Source of the DNA: Ptiloglossa arizonensis
Lineage: Eukaryota > Arthropoda > Insecta > Hymenoptera > Colletidae
Length of the DNA: 64,000 nucleotides
Direction: 5' to 3'
NCBI RefSeq assembly: GCF_051014685.1
Contig: NC_135061.1
Span: 6,310,029 to 6,374,028, forward strand
Shown here: positions 1 through 12,303 of the stretch, one piece after another
Numbering within the stretch: the first letter of the stretch is position 1
Layout of the letters: each line of letters begins with the position of its first letter
Program-made: the position numbers and the translations under genes
Notes under the pieces: model-generated
The model's input: only the letters and a program-made list of their open reading frames with translations
Databases searched by the model: none
What the model was told of the DNA's origin: nothing

Positions 1-2757
1 CCGCAAAGGATATCTTAATCGTTCGCGTACGTTTACTTCTTGAAAATGGTACGTTTGATAATGGCTCTCCACGCGTTTAAGATTCTACTTAACGTCACTC
101 TGTTTTCTAACCGATGACCGGTATTTAATTCCGATATTAAAATCGGTGTGTGGAACTGACAGAGTACTTTCTGAAACTGATATCGAATTACCGTGTACGA
201 TAATTGGAAATTAATTCGGTGACAATGTTTTAACTGGTTTCACTTTCTTGGATTACACGTATACTTTTTCGTACGTGTAGGTTTAAGAAAAATTTCAGAA
301 ATAATGTTCAATGTGAGGAAAAAAATAAATATAGAAAAGTAGTGTACGAAGGAAAGAAAACTAACACGTGTATGAATAGTAAGATAAAGGAATACGTTTA
401 ATCGTGAAATGTATCGTACTAAGTAAAATGTGTATTTATTCGTAATACTTATACGTAGGTATAGTTTTTATCCTATTTCGATTCTCAGGAAAATCTACTC
501 AGTCTGGTGTATTTATAGTATTACATTTTTTCTAATTCTTCTTCGTGTAATTGATCGTTATCAAATGAATCGCGTTGACGTTATTCGTACGTATGCACCG
601 ATAGTTACGGATTAAAACTAGCACCGAGCGTTAAAAAAATTCTTCCTTGCACAATTCGAACGATTCTTCCTAATTTTACATTCCACTAGGCTCCGATCAA
701 TTTGAAATTGGCGACTGGTATGTGAAAACGGCAATCGCTACATTGATCACCCCTGATAAATAAATGGAGGTGTGCACGGACCGACGATGAAAAGGCGTCG
801 AAATTTTGGTGCATCGAGGATGAAACTCGTTAACCCCGCTACTGTGTTCACAGTCCAGCTATCTGAATAAGAGGGTTTAGGGAAAAATTATTTCACAACT
901 CGCACGGGAAATTGAGAATCTACGAATAATGTTCTGCCACGATTAACGATACGTTGTACTCGCATAATATATATATATATAGCTAGATTTGTGCGAGCGC
1001 GTTCGCAATGGACGCTCGGAGTTATTAAAATTAACGAAACACGTTTCGTCATTTTTCCATGTTAAATTCGTGCATACGATTATTTATTTTAGTTTCCATT
1101 CGTGAACAAAAATACGACGTTTCGACGATAATTTTGTGTCAACACCTTGAAGAATTTCTTTAACGTCGAAATTGGTATTTAATAATACTCTATTGCAAAT
1201 TATTATTGATTTAGAAAAATGTGTATTAGATATTGCTGTGCGTAGAGGAAGCTTCAAAGAATCGGATCGTATTCTTTGAAATTTGCAAACACGAAAATTT
1301 CTTTGCAATTCCTACATTGCAAACACGACTACTGGACCTAAAAGAAAATTTATTTCGGACGACTGAACCTTCTTGAAGGGAAAGGGAAGGAAACTCGATT
1401 CGGTTGAAAATTTTAGAGATGAAATTTCACTTGTGCAACTTTTCCACGAAATCTAGGTAAACGTCGCTAATTTCGAAGTTCTCTATTCTTTAAACAAATT
1501 CGAAACCAGCGAACTACTTAAAGAGCCCATAATTTTACACGGACACGTTTCAATTCGATTAAAATCCTTAATTAGAAAAATGGATCGATTCGACGTGGAA
1601 ACGAAAGTACCCCGTGAAAAAACAAAATATCGATTATATTTTTTTTCATTCAACCGAACGATCCAACGATTAGTACGTTTTTAATCACAGTGGTTATTTT
1701 GTTCTACGAATAATATTCGAATCTTCAACGTGAAAAAATGTTTCGAGCACGCGAAGCGAATTAATCGGGGTGGATCGAATTAAAAAATTGCTCAGTTCCG
1801 GTGGAACAGAAGTAACGTGGATCCGTTAAATCCAGCTCGCGAAATCGAACGAACAACGCTCTCGAGCAAAGCTGACATTATAGATAGCATAATCAATTTC
1901 CCCGGCATAATTCCGCAACACGCTATGAATTTGGTCAAGATCGGTCGACTGGAAGCGATTCGACTAACACGATTGCGTACTAACTTTGCACTCGACGAGT
2001 GGCTCGCATCCCTGATCCGAACTTGTACAAATCGCGCTTACATCCCATTATTTCAACCCTCCTGTGCAGATGAATACGCTCCGTTTCGGCAATGTATTTT
2101 CTTGAAATAATTTTAAAAATATAGGCTTAACGAACCAGTCGTTAAAACACTGCGATGGAATTTATTAAACGTTGAACTCTTCTTTCTGTTGAATATTGGA
2201 GTAAATTGTACAGAGTTTAGCATTTTGTGGACAACTTGTGCTATTTATATATGTATACAAGGATCAACATTCTTCTTACAAATTTTACCAATTTATTTGT
2301 AATAGTATTAACGAAGATTATTTTCAGTAGTGTCTTCTATAAAATAAACATAAGCAAAATATTTTTTTGTCACACATCCCTCTCGGATAGTAATGCATAA
2401 ATCTTTTGTAATATTCTCTAATCCATGACTATTTACACTTTAGTTTGTTAGAATTAACCTCGATAACTGAATTTCTCTGTATTCTATAGAAAATAGGAAT
2501 CGCGTGTGAAATGCAAAATTTGCATGTACCTGGACTGTAATTTTAACGATGTAAGTATATAGTTTACTATCGAGGATCATAGATATTATTCGATAGCTTC
2601 CGTGCGTTTGTATCTTTTGGACATAATTTTTATTATTCATAACTTTTACCGTTAATTTTTACCACGCTTATTATTCGCAGAGTGAATTCGTACTCGTGCA
2701 TGCATACGGTTACCAGAGATGATTGTATCATCTTTAGATGGTATTGGAAACTCAACA
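1..2757. other. Non-coding stretch, no gene supported
   Basis: Open frames here are short, are not flanked by convincing splice sites and match no family I know. The longest, at 1817-2110, opens with GTG rather than ATG. A short TA run lies near 966-981. CpG is frequent for AT-rich DNA. Confidence 0.6.
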
Positions 2758-2760
2758 TAC

Positions 2761-3021
2761 TGAACAATCAATTCGTGTGATTAAGAAAAAAGGTGTCCCT
2801 TAAGCGATGACTCTTCTTTGGTACCAGTTAAAAGCCATAGTTGATAAAAATTGAGTCATCCGCTGCAAATGATTTGTAAATCCTGCCTAGTCTATCTGCT
2901 GAACAATAAATCCGTGTGATTAAAGAAACAAGTGTCCCTTAATCGATGACTGTTCTTTGGTACCGGTTAGAAGTCATAGTTGGTAAAAATTGAATGGTCG
3001 ATAGTCATCCGCCGCAAATGA
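2761..3021. repeat. Two-copy tandem repeat, 139-bp period
   Basis: The stretch from 2761 recurs from 2900. Both copies share the start TGAACAAT, a GTGTGATTAA block, GTGTCCCTTAA, CGATGACT, TTCTTTGGTACC and CATCCGC, with scattered substitutions and small indels. The copies are clearly diverged, so this is an old local duplication. No coding content was seen. Confidence 0.85.
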
Positions 3022-3644
3022 GACACCGTCGAACGTTGGTCTGTGTTCTTCTAACCTGTAGGTTGGTGCATATGGGAGCGTTCAATTCCACGGGAACGAC
3101 AATTCGAGCATTCGCGAAAGAGAATACGGAGAAAAAGAACGCGTCACGTCGCGTCGTGTCGCGTCGCGTCGCGACGTGTCCATCGCGTCGAATCGTGTAC
3201 ATATCTATATTGGTCGAAACTTTTGCCGTGTACAGGAACGAGGATGCGGAGAGGCGGGAGGCAGAGCGATAGTGGCGGAAAAGCGAGGGGATGTTGGCGC
3301 ACGCTACGATTGTTTCTCCGTAATCCTTTATTGGATCAACGGGGCTGAAACAATTGAGCGAGCCATAACGCGAGGATGGGCTGGCTGGTACAGGGGCAGA
3401 CGAGCGTGTCGGGTTTTCGGTCTGGCGATGCCGATGCTACCGGCTGGCCCGTGTGGAGGTCCTCACCAACCTGGAAGCGTGCACAGAGGCTCGAGAGGAG
3501 GGTGGACGACGAAATAGGTAGCGCGGCAGGGATAGATAAGCGAGGGTGGGCTCCGATGATGGGGGCGGGAAAGGATTTCTACCTACTTTGCCGGGTGAAC
3601 GGAGTTACAAATGGGAGAACGCGCAACTCATCCGCAAGTCGAGA
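3022..3644. other. GC- and CpG-rich island with a CGTCG-type run
   Basis: The GC content is well above the surroundings. Bases about 3139-3190 are a degenerate run of GCGTCGCGTC-like units. Overlapping open frames on both strands here are expected from the GC content, and none looks like a protein. The island could mark a promoter or an unmethylated regulatory region, but I see no clear TATA box or initiator. Confidence 0.5.
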
Positions 3645-4205
3645 TCCTACCTCCCCATTTTTTACAAACTTATCTGCTTGTTTATCTATCTGTTTACGAA
3701 GAAATTTATCGATTCGTCTTCCTATTTAGTGTCCCTCCACGTTCCTCGTGCCTAACACTGGTCCTTAGTGTCACTCTGCGTTCGTAGAACCTGGACTAGC
3801 CTTCCTCCTCAGAAGAGTAACATTGGTAGAGTATACGTATGTTGAACAGTCTAATCGTTAACCATTTGAATTTAAATTTTCACAGCTAAAGATTCTCCCA
3901 ACGTTGGAAATCCTCCTTCCCCATTTTTTCCAAAATTATCTGCTCGTTTATTTGTTTACGAAGAAATTTATCGATTCGTCTTCCTCTTTAGTGTCACTCC
4001 ACGTTCGTCGTGCCTAACACTGGTCTTTAGTGTCACTCTGCGTTCATAGAACCTGGACTAGCCTTCGTCTTCAGAGAGATAACATTAGTGGAGTAAAAGT
4101 ATGTCGAACAGGATAACATTAGTGGAATAAAAGTATGCTGAATAGTTTAACTATTAACCATTCGAATTTAAATTTTCCCAGCTAAAGATTCTCCCAGCGT
4201 GCAAT
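3645..4205. repeat. Two-copy tandem repeat, 266-bp period
   Basis: The segment from 3645 recurs from about 3911. Shared landmarks include CCCCATTTTTT, ACGAAGAAATTTATCGATTC, CGTGCCTAACACTGGTC and AGAACCTGGACTAGCC. The second copy holds a further internal duplication of about 33 bp beginning ATAACATTAGTGGA (near 4079 and 4111). No coding content was recognised. Confidence 0.9.
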
Positions 4206-7200
4206 CGTCCTCCTCTCTCTCTCCGTTAGATCTTCGTTTCGTTTCTATTTTCACTCGAATGGCACCAACAACATCTGCGCGCATCACGTACAGGCGATAT
4301 AATAACTGGACGATCAGCTAAGATTCGTGGCGTGGATCGCGCACGCCTTGAATCATCGCAATCGTCTCCTCTTTCCTCGTCCTCACCCTCGGTTTCTAGC
4401 CCGACGTATCTATCTTTCGAGCGATTTACCCGCGGGAGTACGTGAGAACGTTCAGGGAGAAGGAGAAACAACGAAACCGGCGCGACTAGGATTTGTTACG
4501 TCTTCGATGCCCACGTTTGAGCGCTACTTCTTCCGGCGATGAAACGAACTTATTTATCTCTCGTTTGTACGTGAACGGTGTTCCGAGAGAATGGACCCTT
4601 ACTTAATGCCACGGGCTTAATTTCAGATTGTAGCAACATTGTTTCAGAATTAAAAAGTAAATGCTTCCGTTACTCGAATCGATAAACTTACCAACGGTTA
4701 TTGAAAACCTAAAAATTATATTTTACCGATCGGTTTTTAAACCATTCCACAGCGAGCTAATTTTTGAATGTATATTTGAAACGTAAAATTTAGAAAATGT
4801 TGAATCGAAATCGCAAACGTTGCTTCAAACGTCTGAAAAGTTACTTTATCTTGCAAGTGAAGAGGATGATGCAACAATATTTTTTAATAAATTTACCAAT
4901 ATTAATAACGTCGGTTTTGAAACATACGGGGCTAACATCCGTAATACAACATGGAGAATCGATCTGTCACGACAAACGATTCGCTACTTGAATTCGGCTC
5001 AGCGTATACCGTGGTTGCACGTATGTTACTAGTAACATATGTGCCAATTGTAAGAATGTGTATCGACTCATGGGGTATCTTTCACCATCGAACACCTGCT
5101 CGCTGGCAAACACGTTCCCAAACCAGGCTACCCCATCAGTCGCGATATTATCTTAGTTAATGTTCATAGATTGCGTTGAATTTCGATATTAATTATTGGG
5201 CTACCGTAACATCGAATTGGCTATGTACAATTGGTTGTTCGATAAGTTTTGTCGTTCGATAAAAAATTGAACGATGAAACTATGCAAATATCTTCTACGA
5301 ACAGAAATAAAAGAGAAATGTTGTACAGACAGAGAGATATTTTATTCAAAAGTTACAATAAAAATACTAAACACGAAAAATAAAGTAACGGAATAAGTCG
5401 AGGATATTTAACTAATTTGGATTGTTAACAATGATCGATAAAAATTCTATTAAAATTTGATATTTCGCGCAATCGTTATACTATAGGCGAACGTTAAAAT
5501 TGTGGATCGTTGAGCGTTACGGAAACGCGAGTAAGTTATAAAATAAATATAAAGAAAAGAAGAGTCGCAAAGAGTATTTTGTAGATAAGTCCATCGATTA
5601 AAATCTACCCTTTCTGACGTTTCGACTCGTTCAATTATTTCACAATAGATAAATCGACCCTCTTATACCCCCAGTGCTCCTCTGTACATAAAACGTAATT
5701 ACTTGAAATCCCAAACAGCATGAAAATTTCATTCGGCACTTTGATCGTTGCAGGCCATTATTATTAAAAAGTTTAATCAAAGAATGTCTTTCAAGGTAAA
5801 TAAATACCAAGTTGATCTATAAATTTTTTTAAAAACTTTGCCTTTTGCTTACAATTACTTTCAATTTCAATATCTAAAAAATTTTCATTTTTATTATAAT
5901 ATCCTAAGGACGAAGTACCACAAAATTGCATATTGGACTTCATTTTCTATTCAAAATTTCTTCCCGCGAAGGTCTTACAGTGTTGAAAAATATGATCAAT
6001 GTTGAAAATTTTGTTTCGAAGACCATTAAGTAATTTCAACAAATATTTATCCGCCAAGACCACGCGTCTCACGTCTACAGATTATTTGTCGCTTGAAAAT
6101 GAGAATTACCGTAGACAGTTAACACAAGAGACGAGATAAAAGAAGAAAAATAATTGCTCTTAATTTCTCACCGTTAATGGAGTCAAACTTCCCGGGCACG
6201 TATCAACGGCAATATTAAAATCGTCAATATAAACAACAGTTACCAATCTCTCGGGGGTAACAAAGTAAATGTAATCGGTGGACTTCCACGCGGCATTACG
6301 TGACAACGTAATCGTGGCAGCAACTAAAATGAATATTTTATTTCAGCCCGGTGGAAGGCGTCACGCTTGCAATCAGCTTTACCTGCCTACTTTGAGAACT
6401 CGTATCTCGAATCGTGCATCTCTACGATTACAACGATGTGTACGCGCTACGATTCTCGCGATATTACGCAAACTGCAAAATTCTCATGCTCCATCGTGAA
6501 CCGAGGCTAACTTCGGCGGTCAATTTGTAGCAGTTAATACTTGCTAATTACGCCAGGGAAACATGTACGAAGTAGCCGAGAAACAAATTAAAGAAACACG
6601 GAATCCGATTATGGTTTGTGCTTTCTCGGAAATCTTAATATAAACTTAATACAAACTCGAACTCGCGTTTAAAACCACTTAAACGTTGTTCGGGACTGTT
6701 ACTTTTAACTACTTTAAATCAGCAGCGGTGGAGAATTATCCAATGATGGTAATTTATTCACAAATATGAAAATCTTTTATTGTTTGTACATTACGTATAC
6801 AAAAAGTGTTTCGAGAAATATACAATGTTTACTAAATGTGTGTATTTGTTTCTTCGAATCACTTCTATCGTGTAGTTTGCATCTCAAATTTATTTATTTT
6901 AGAAAAAGCTCGCAAATAATTTAATTAATATTTTCCTGGTTTGTGCATTACATATGTCCAATCTTCACATTGAATGCTTTGCACTTAATCATTGTTGAAT
7001 GATTCCTTGGATATAATATACTCAACTTTTGTCTCTCATATTTTTTATTTGTCATGGAGTTGAGGATTAATTTTTTTTTCCCCTACACTCTGTATAGGAT
7101 TAAATGGTACTATAAATATTAAATGTTAAGAGTTTTTGGAACATTTTAAAGACGTTAAAAAAGAAACCAAAATGGCTCAAGACAAAAATCGTATCTAATT

Positions 7201-10132
7201 CGAAAAGAAATTCCATTTTTGGAATTGTTATAATTATAATTCTTCAGTATTGGTACTGTGTTAAAATAAGAAGTCAATATTCACTCACGTGAATTAATTC
7301 GGATCTTCAAATAATTTAAACCGGTAATCGTTTACATTTGACTTCTCCAACACGAAACTTCCATTTAACCTGATTCGAAACTCTCGGGTTGCATTCGACC
7401 AGTCGGAAATGAATCAAACTGCCATTTCACTTACATCTTTTAATCGTGATCGTCACGATATTAAATCTATTTTTCGCAAAAGGTTGACGGTGTCGACTTT
7501 TACGCAACGTTTGTTAAAAGAATTATAACGATTGCGGAGAAAGTACGTGGCTGAAACTTGTTAAAAATGCATCCTCGCGTGTCGGTTCCCCGGCATTCTT
7601 ACATTTCGTGTGCTCTTTGTCACGAAACAAACGAAAGCACCGACATACGCTGATTTTTAAATAACATCCGTCACGCGGCTCTTTCAGGGAATTGATTTAA
7701 TCGTTGAATCTTATCGCAGAGATTGATAAAACGTGAAACACTCGCAAAAAGGAACACAGTTTACGAATATTGATCTTTCAAAGGAATATCCAATATTTAA
7801 TACTTTTGTTCTTGAAATAATCGATCGGTCGGTATTCTACACTGTTTAATCGAGCAATAAAATTAATCGTTACACGCTGATTAAGAAACTCACTCGTCAC
7901 GAATTAATTTACCATTGTCTGTGAAAGATTAATTTTAATTTACCAATTTGCAACGTGTGACCTGTACTGCGACCTTATAAATTAACTATCAAATATAACC
8001 GATGATGTACATATATAAATGTATCGTTTAAACTAATTCCCAAGAGCTAGGTGTACCATATTTATAAAAACTTATTCATCAAAGATGGATATATTTGTTA
8101 AATATATATACACACAGTAACAAAAAGTTGACGATTATTTTTGCTCCTTTTTTCATTCTATGACAGAATTCAAATAATACTTCATGACAATTACACGAAT
8201 TTTCTAACAAAAGTGTCCCAAATCGTTTAACACATCTTCCAGTATCTGGATGCACAATTGCATCTGCGATGCAATTCTTACCAGAGACACAACTATCGAA
8301 CTTGACTCGTATTTCGTGATTTTGTTTTCATGGAAATCTTCGAATTGGACGTATCTAGTTAGTGTACGTCCAAAATCTTAACAATCTCACGATAATAGGT
8401 TAATCGTGCGTACAGTTCTTTGCAAATAAGGAAACAAATGCATATTTCTATGCAGATTATCAAAATTGATGGGCAAAAGTAGAAGAAACAGTGACTTCCG
8501 CAACGGTGAATAATTTACGCGAATCGATCGCCGTTGGCACGGTGGATTAAATTAATTTAAGTAATTTGACGATTGCTATCGGCGGAAACATTAAATAAGG
8601 CACCGCACCCCGCTTCTATAGGTACCTGCGTTTAGATTATAGATTGCTGTGTCGAGTAAACCGACGTTGGTCACAACACATCGACAGGATTGTGGCCATC
8701 GTTGCATAACTAAGTGGTTGTTCACGATGATTGGATGGTCGTCCACTTTTCTGCCCTTATTCGTTGAGTTACTTGTCATTACGTGAAAAAAAAAAAGGAA
8801 CACGCGCCATGGTGTAACAACATGTATACACGTTGACTTTTCGACTCAATTACACGCCTTCGTCGATCAAGAAACAATAATATAGAATAATAGAAACACG
8901 TTCAATATATACAGTATCTCTACACTATTACTTTTTGAAGATAGATATAAAAAGAAGCTCGCTTAAAAGTTGTTGGATTTGAAGGAGAAAATTTAATATA
9001 ATAATACTAGAATTTAATTCGACAATGTCATTTTTATTTTGTTTTTTTTTTAATGAAATTGTATATTTTTATTACTCCTACTCGATTATATGTTTCGAGA
9101 GGTATTTAATAAGATAAATCAAGTGTACTTGTGATAAATCGTCTGCCAAATATTCATGTAGATATTAAACAATAGATAATAAAAATACGTAAAGTACGTA
9201 AACCGCTTGAAAAGCAAAATAATTTCCATTTTCTGAGAAAATTGATTTTGAAATTTTTTTTGTAGTAATGTATTATCTTTATCGAATGCATAACTAGTCG
9301 TGTATCGATTTTGTTTTAGAAGTAATCGAAATTATCTCATAAATCGCTACGATTAGCATACTGTGGAACAATGTAATTCAACAGTCAAAGTCAAAGTTTC
9401 GAAACGACTTCGTTCTAGGAAAGAGAAGCTGAAAAAATAGCAGAGGAAGCGACAGCTGTTCGCGACGTCAAACCGAAACTTCAACCTCCGAGAAGTCCTG
9501 ACAATTGGCAAGGAAACACTTTCTATCGGCATCTGGATGTGATAAACGGTACGTAATAAACAATTACGCAACACAGTTACCGATCGCAAGCAGTGCATCG
9601 AAAATAAAAATTATTTTAACGAATCGTGCGCCAAATTGTATCTCTGCGAACTGTTTAAGAAACGTTTTACTTTTTAACATCACCATTTTCGAGACGAATG
9701 GGTACCATTTTCTAATATCGATCATAATTGTCACGCGTTGCGAACGTTTCGATAAAAGTTAAGGATAACTTCGTTATTGGTTCGACGTGAGTGAAAAATG
9801 ACGAACGTAATAACCACTCCTTTTAAACAATGCAAAATGAAAGTAATCTAAAGTGTTCAGTAACCGCTAAAGTTGCGATGGAATATTTATAATTAACTTA
9901 CCCATCGATGGAGTACGGTATCTACGTAAAATTGACAAACGCGACAGGATCAGTTTGAATTCCTTTTTCCATTACGAAAACAACGATTTGGAGAAGCCAC
10001 TCGAACGTTAAACACTTAAACTCTGAGTGCAAGGGGCCATTTAAACGATCGCAATTGATCACGAGTTAAAATTGTTTCCGATTCGATGGCATAACTCGCG
10101 CAAAGGAAGAATTAAGCGAAACACAGTCCGGT
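4206..10132. other. Long non-coding stretch, no gene supported
   Basis: AT-rich DNA with frequent CpG. Short frames near 4327-4542, 6278-6499 and 8591-8803 lack splice context and recognisable motifs. Nothing looks like an RNA gene. It may be intergenic or the inside of a large intron of a gene beyond the window. Confidence 0.5.
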
Positions 10133-10548
10133 AGGAAATGTCTGATCGTGAATTTGCAAAATTCTGTAAAATAATTACCATTTGTACCAGAATGGAAATG
10201 GTAAACGGTCGTCGTTTAGTTAGTACTTAATCTCTCGGTATTTCAAACTATGGCGCCCTAATATTAGTAGGATAGGAAATGTCTGATCGTGAATTTGCAA
10301 AATTCTACAAAATAATTACCATTTGTACCAGAATGGAAATGGTAAACGGTCGTCGTTTAGTTAGTACTTAATCTCTCAGTATTTAAAACTGTGGCGTCTT
10401 AATATTAGTAGGATAGGAAATGTCTGATCGTGAATTTACAAAATTCTGTAAAATAATTACCATTTGTACCAGAATGGAAATGGTAAACGGTCGTCGTTTA
10501 GTTAGTACTTAATCTCCCGGTATTTCAAACCGTGGCGCCCTAATATTA
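10133..10548. repeat. Three-copy tandem repeat, exactly 141-bp period
   Basis: Copies begin at 10133, 10274 and 10415 with AGGAAATGTCTGATCGTGAA and are nearly identical, differing by a handful of substitutions. Each contains a short self-complementary core, ACCATT then AATGGT around a GTACC centre, and ends with CTAATATTAGTA. The near identity shows recent amplification. Confidence 0.95.
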
Positions 10549-10961
10549 GTAATTAGTAATTAGTACGATACGAGTGGTTCACGGGAAGATCGGAGTTTCA
10601 ATTAATTAGAGTAATTAGTCGCGACCGGAGTGTTAACTGAAAACGGAGGGTTGCCTTGATATCAAACGCGGGGGTGGGTCTTCGAGCCCGTAATAACGCG
10701 AAAAGGGGTTGTGAACTCCTATCTACAAGGAGGCGTGATTTCCACGACGCTTGCGCGTTTCTACTTTCCACAATTCCAGAATGGTCTGAGCTGTGTAGGT
10801 ATGCACACGCACCACTGCAACCTTCCACTGCATTTGGTTTTCCGTTAATTTTTCGATTAAGTCGCTCGTATCGCTCAATTGCCGATACAGCGAAACCTGC
10901 ATCGTTCGAATACACTGCTACTTCGATAGTCTGGAAACGAAAGAAAGTATACATGTATTCT

Positions 10962-10994
10962 TTCTACTTTGAAAGTAGAAATTTCAAAGTAGAA
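10962..10994. repeat. Perfect 13-bp inverted repeat (hairpin)
   Basis: TTCTACTTTGAAA at 10962-10974 is matched by its exact reverse complement at 10982-10994, with a 7-base spacer. It lies in non-coding DNA between 10,549 and 12,237 that otherwise shows nothing definable. Overlapping 118-residue frames on both strands just upstream look like chance frames in a GC-richer patch. Confidence 0.8.
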
Positions 10995-12237
10995 TTATAC
11001 ACGAAAATATAATGTTCCATTTAAGAAACTCAAAATGATCTTCGTAAAACCTTAAAAAGTAAAAAAGATTATTTTTTCGACTACCCTATCAAATTCCACA
11101 TAAAAAAGAACGACGAAAAAATAAAATGTATCTTGTACACAGCAAAAAAGAATTTTACCACTATTTTTAATCATTCCCAAGAAACTGACCTCTAAAACTT
11201 TTTGCAGTCCATCTTGTATTAAATTATTGTCTGTTCAATTTTGTATCTCATATTTACAAGGTAGCCAATATCGGTAGCATTGTAAATGTAGTCGTACTAA
11301 ATATTGGCTAGTTATATTAAATTCTTCTGTGAATATAGTTTTTAATTTCGTACATGTTCGTTACATTCTGTTCTTTTTCCACGTTTTTCTTTTCAAGTGT
11401 CGCTAATAGTGGAAAAATACAGCGAAATCGTCAGTCAGTGGTTTTGGAGTAACCGATGAAAAATTCGTTTCGAACGTTACACGTACGTGCGTCCACATTC
11501 GTGAATGTATACGGTACACTTGTTGAAACGTCAGTCAAACCATTAAAACTGCCGTGAGCCGAAAATAATGAGAAATCTGCGGTAGCTCGACAGTGAATGC
11601 GAATATAGGATCACCAACTACGAACGAAAACACTTTGACTAACGTGAATACTATAGAAAGAAATTCGGTTCCGTCGCATCGATCTTTTGTTCGATACTCT
11701 TGCTTTCTTCGTTGTATTGTTCCCATGAAAATTTTTCGATTAATAAATCAACGAAAATCGGCTTCTGACCCGATACCTCTGTATCCAATGAAAAGAGCAA
11801 AGCGTTTTTAATACGCGATAAAAATATTTTCCAACACGAATTTCGGTTAATTCAAAGTGAAAAATATTGCGAAGGCTACGAGAGTATTTAGTGCTCGCTA
11901 AACCGAATAAAACATACTAAATATACGTAGACGGAAAAATCAATTCGAAAAAATGAATTCCACAAGATTATACATCTTTATCAAATACGTTGTCCGCGAA
12001 CCTATAACTTTCAAATAATTTCTTTCCGTTCTCGATTAATTCTTCCAGTGCTTCAAATTTCTAGGAAAAGTTCATTTTTAATAATCGTGTCCACTGTGAC
12101 AAGAATTATCAAACCACGAAAATGTTCGAGCTTCTCAATTTCCTTTTGCAAAATTCCTGTCATATTATAAGTATCTAAGTAACACAGAATACCTAGAATA
12201 CAATCTTTATAGTTTCATAGGTATAATATTTCGTAAA

Positions 12238-12303
12238 ACTTCGTCCAACTTCGTCCAACTTCGTCCAACTTCGTCCAACTTCGTTCAACTTCGTTCAACT
12301 TCA
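12238..12303. repeat. Decamer microsatellite, about 6.5 copies
   Basis: Tandem units of ACTTCGTCCA change to ACTTCGTTCA in the last two copies. A simple array in non-coding DNA. Confidence 0.95.

Noticed and set aside
1817..2110. 97-residue plus-strand frame
   Set aside because: It opens with GTG, not ATG, and shows no domain or splice acceptor with a partner exon.
3022..3755. Several overlapping frames of 65-117 residues
   Set aside because: Stop codons are rare here because of GC content; frames on both strands overlap and none looks like a protein.
10598..11012. Overlapping 118-residue open frames on both strands
   Set aside because: Both arise from the same GC-richer patch, have no splice context or recognisable motif, and cannot both be real.
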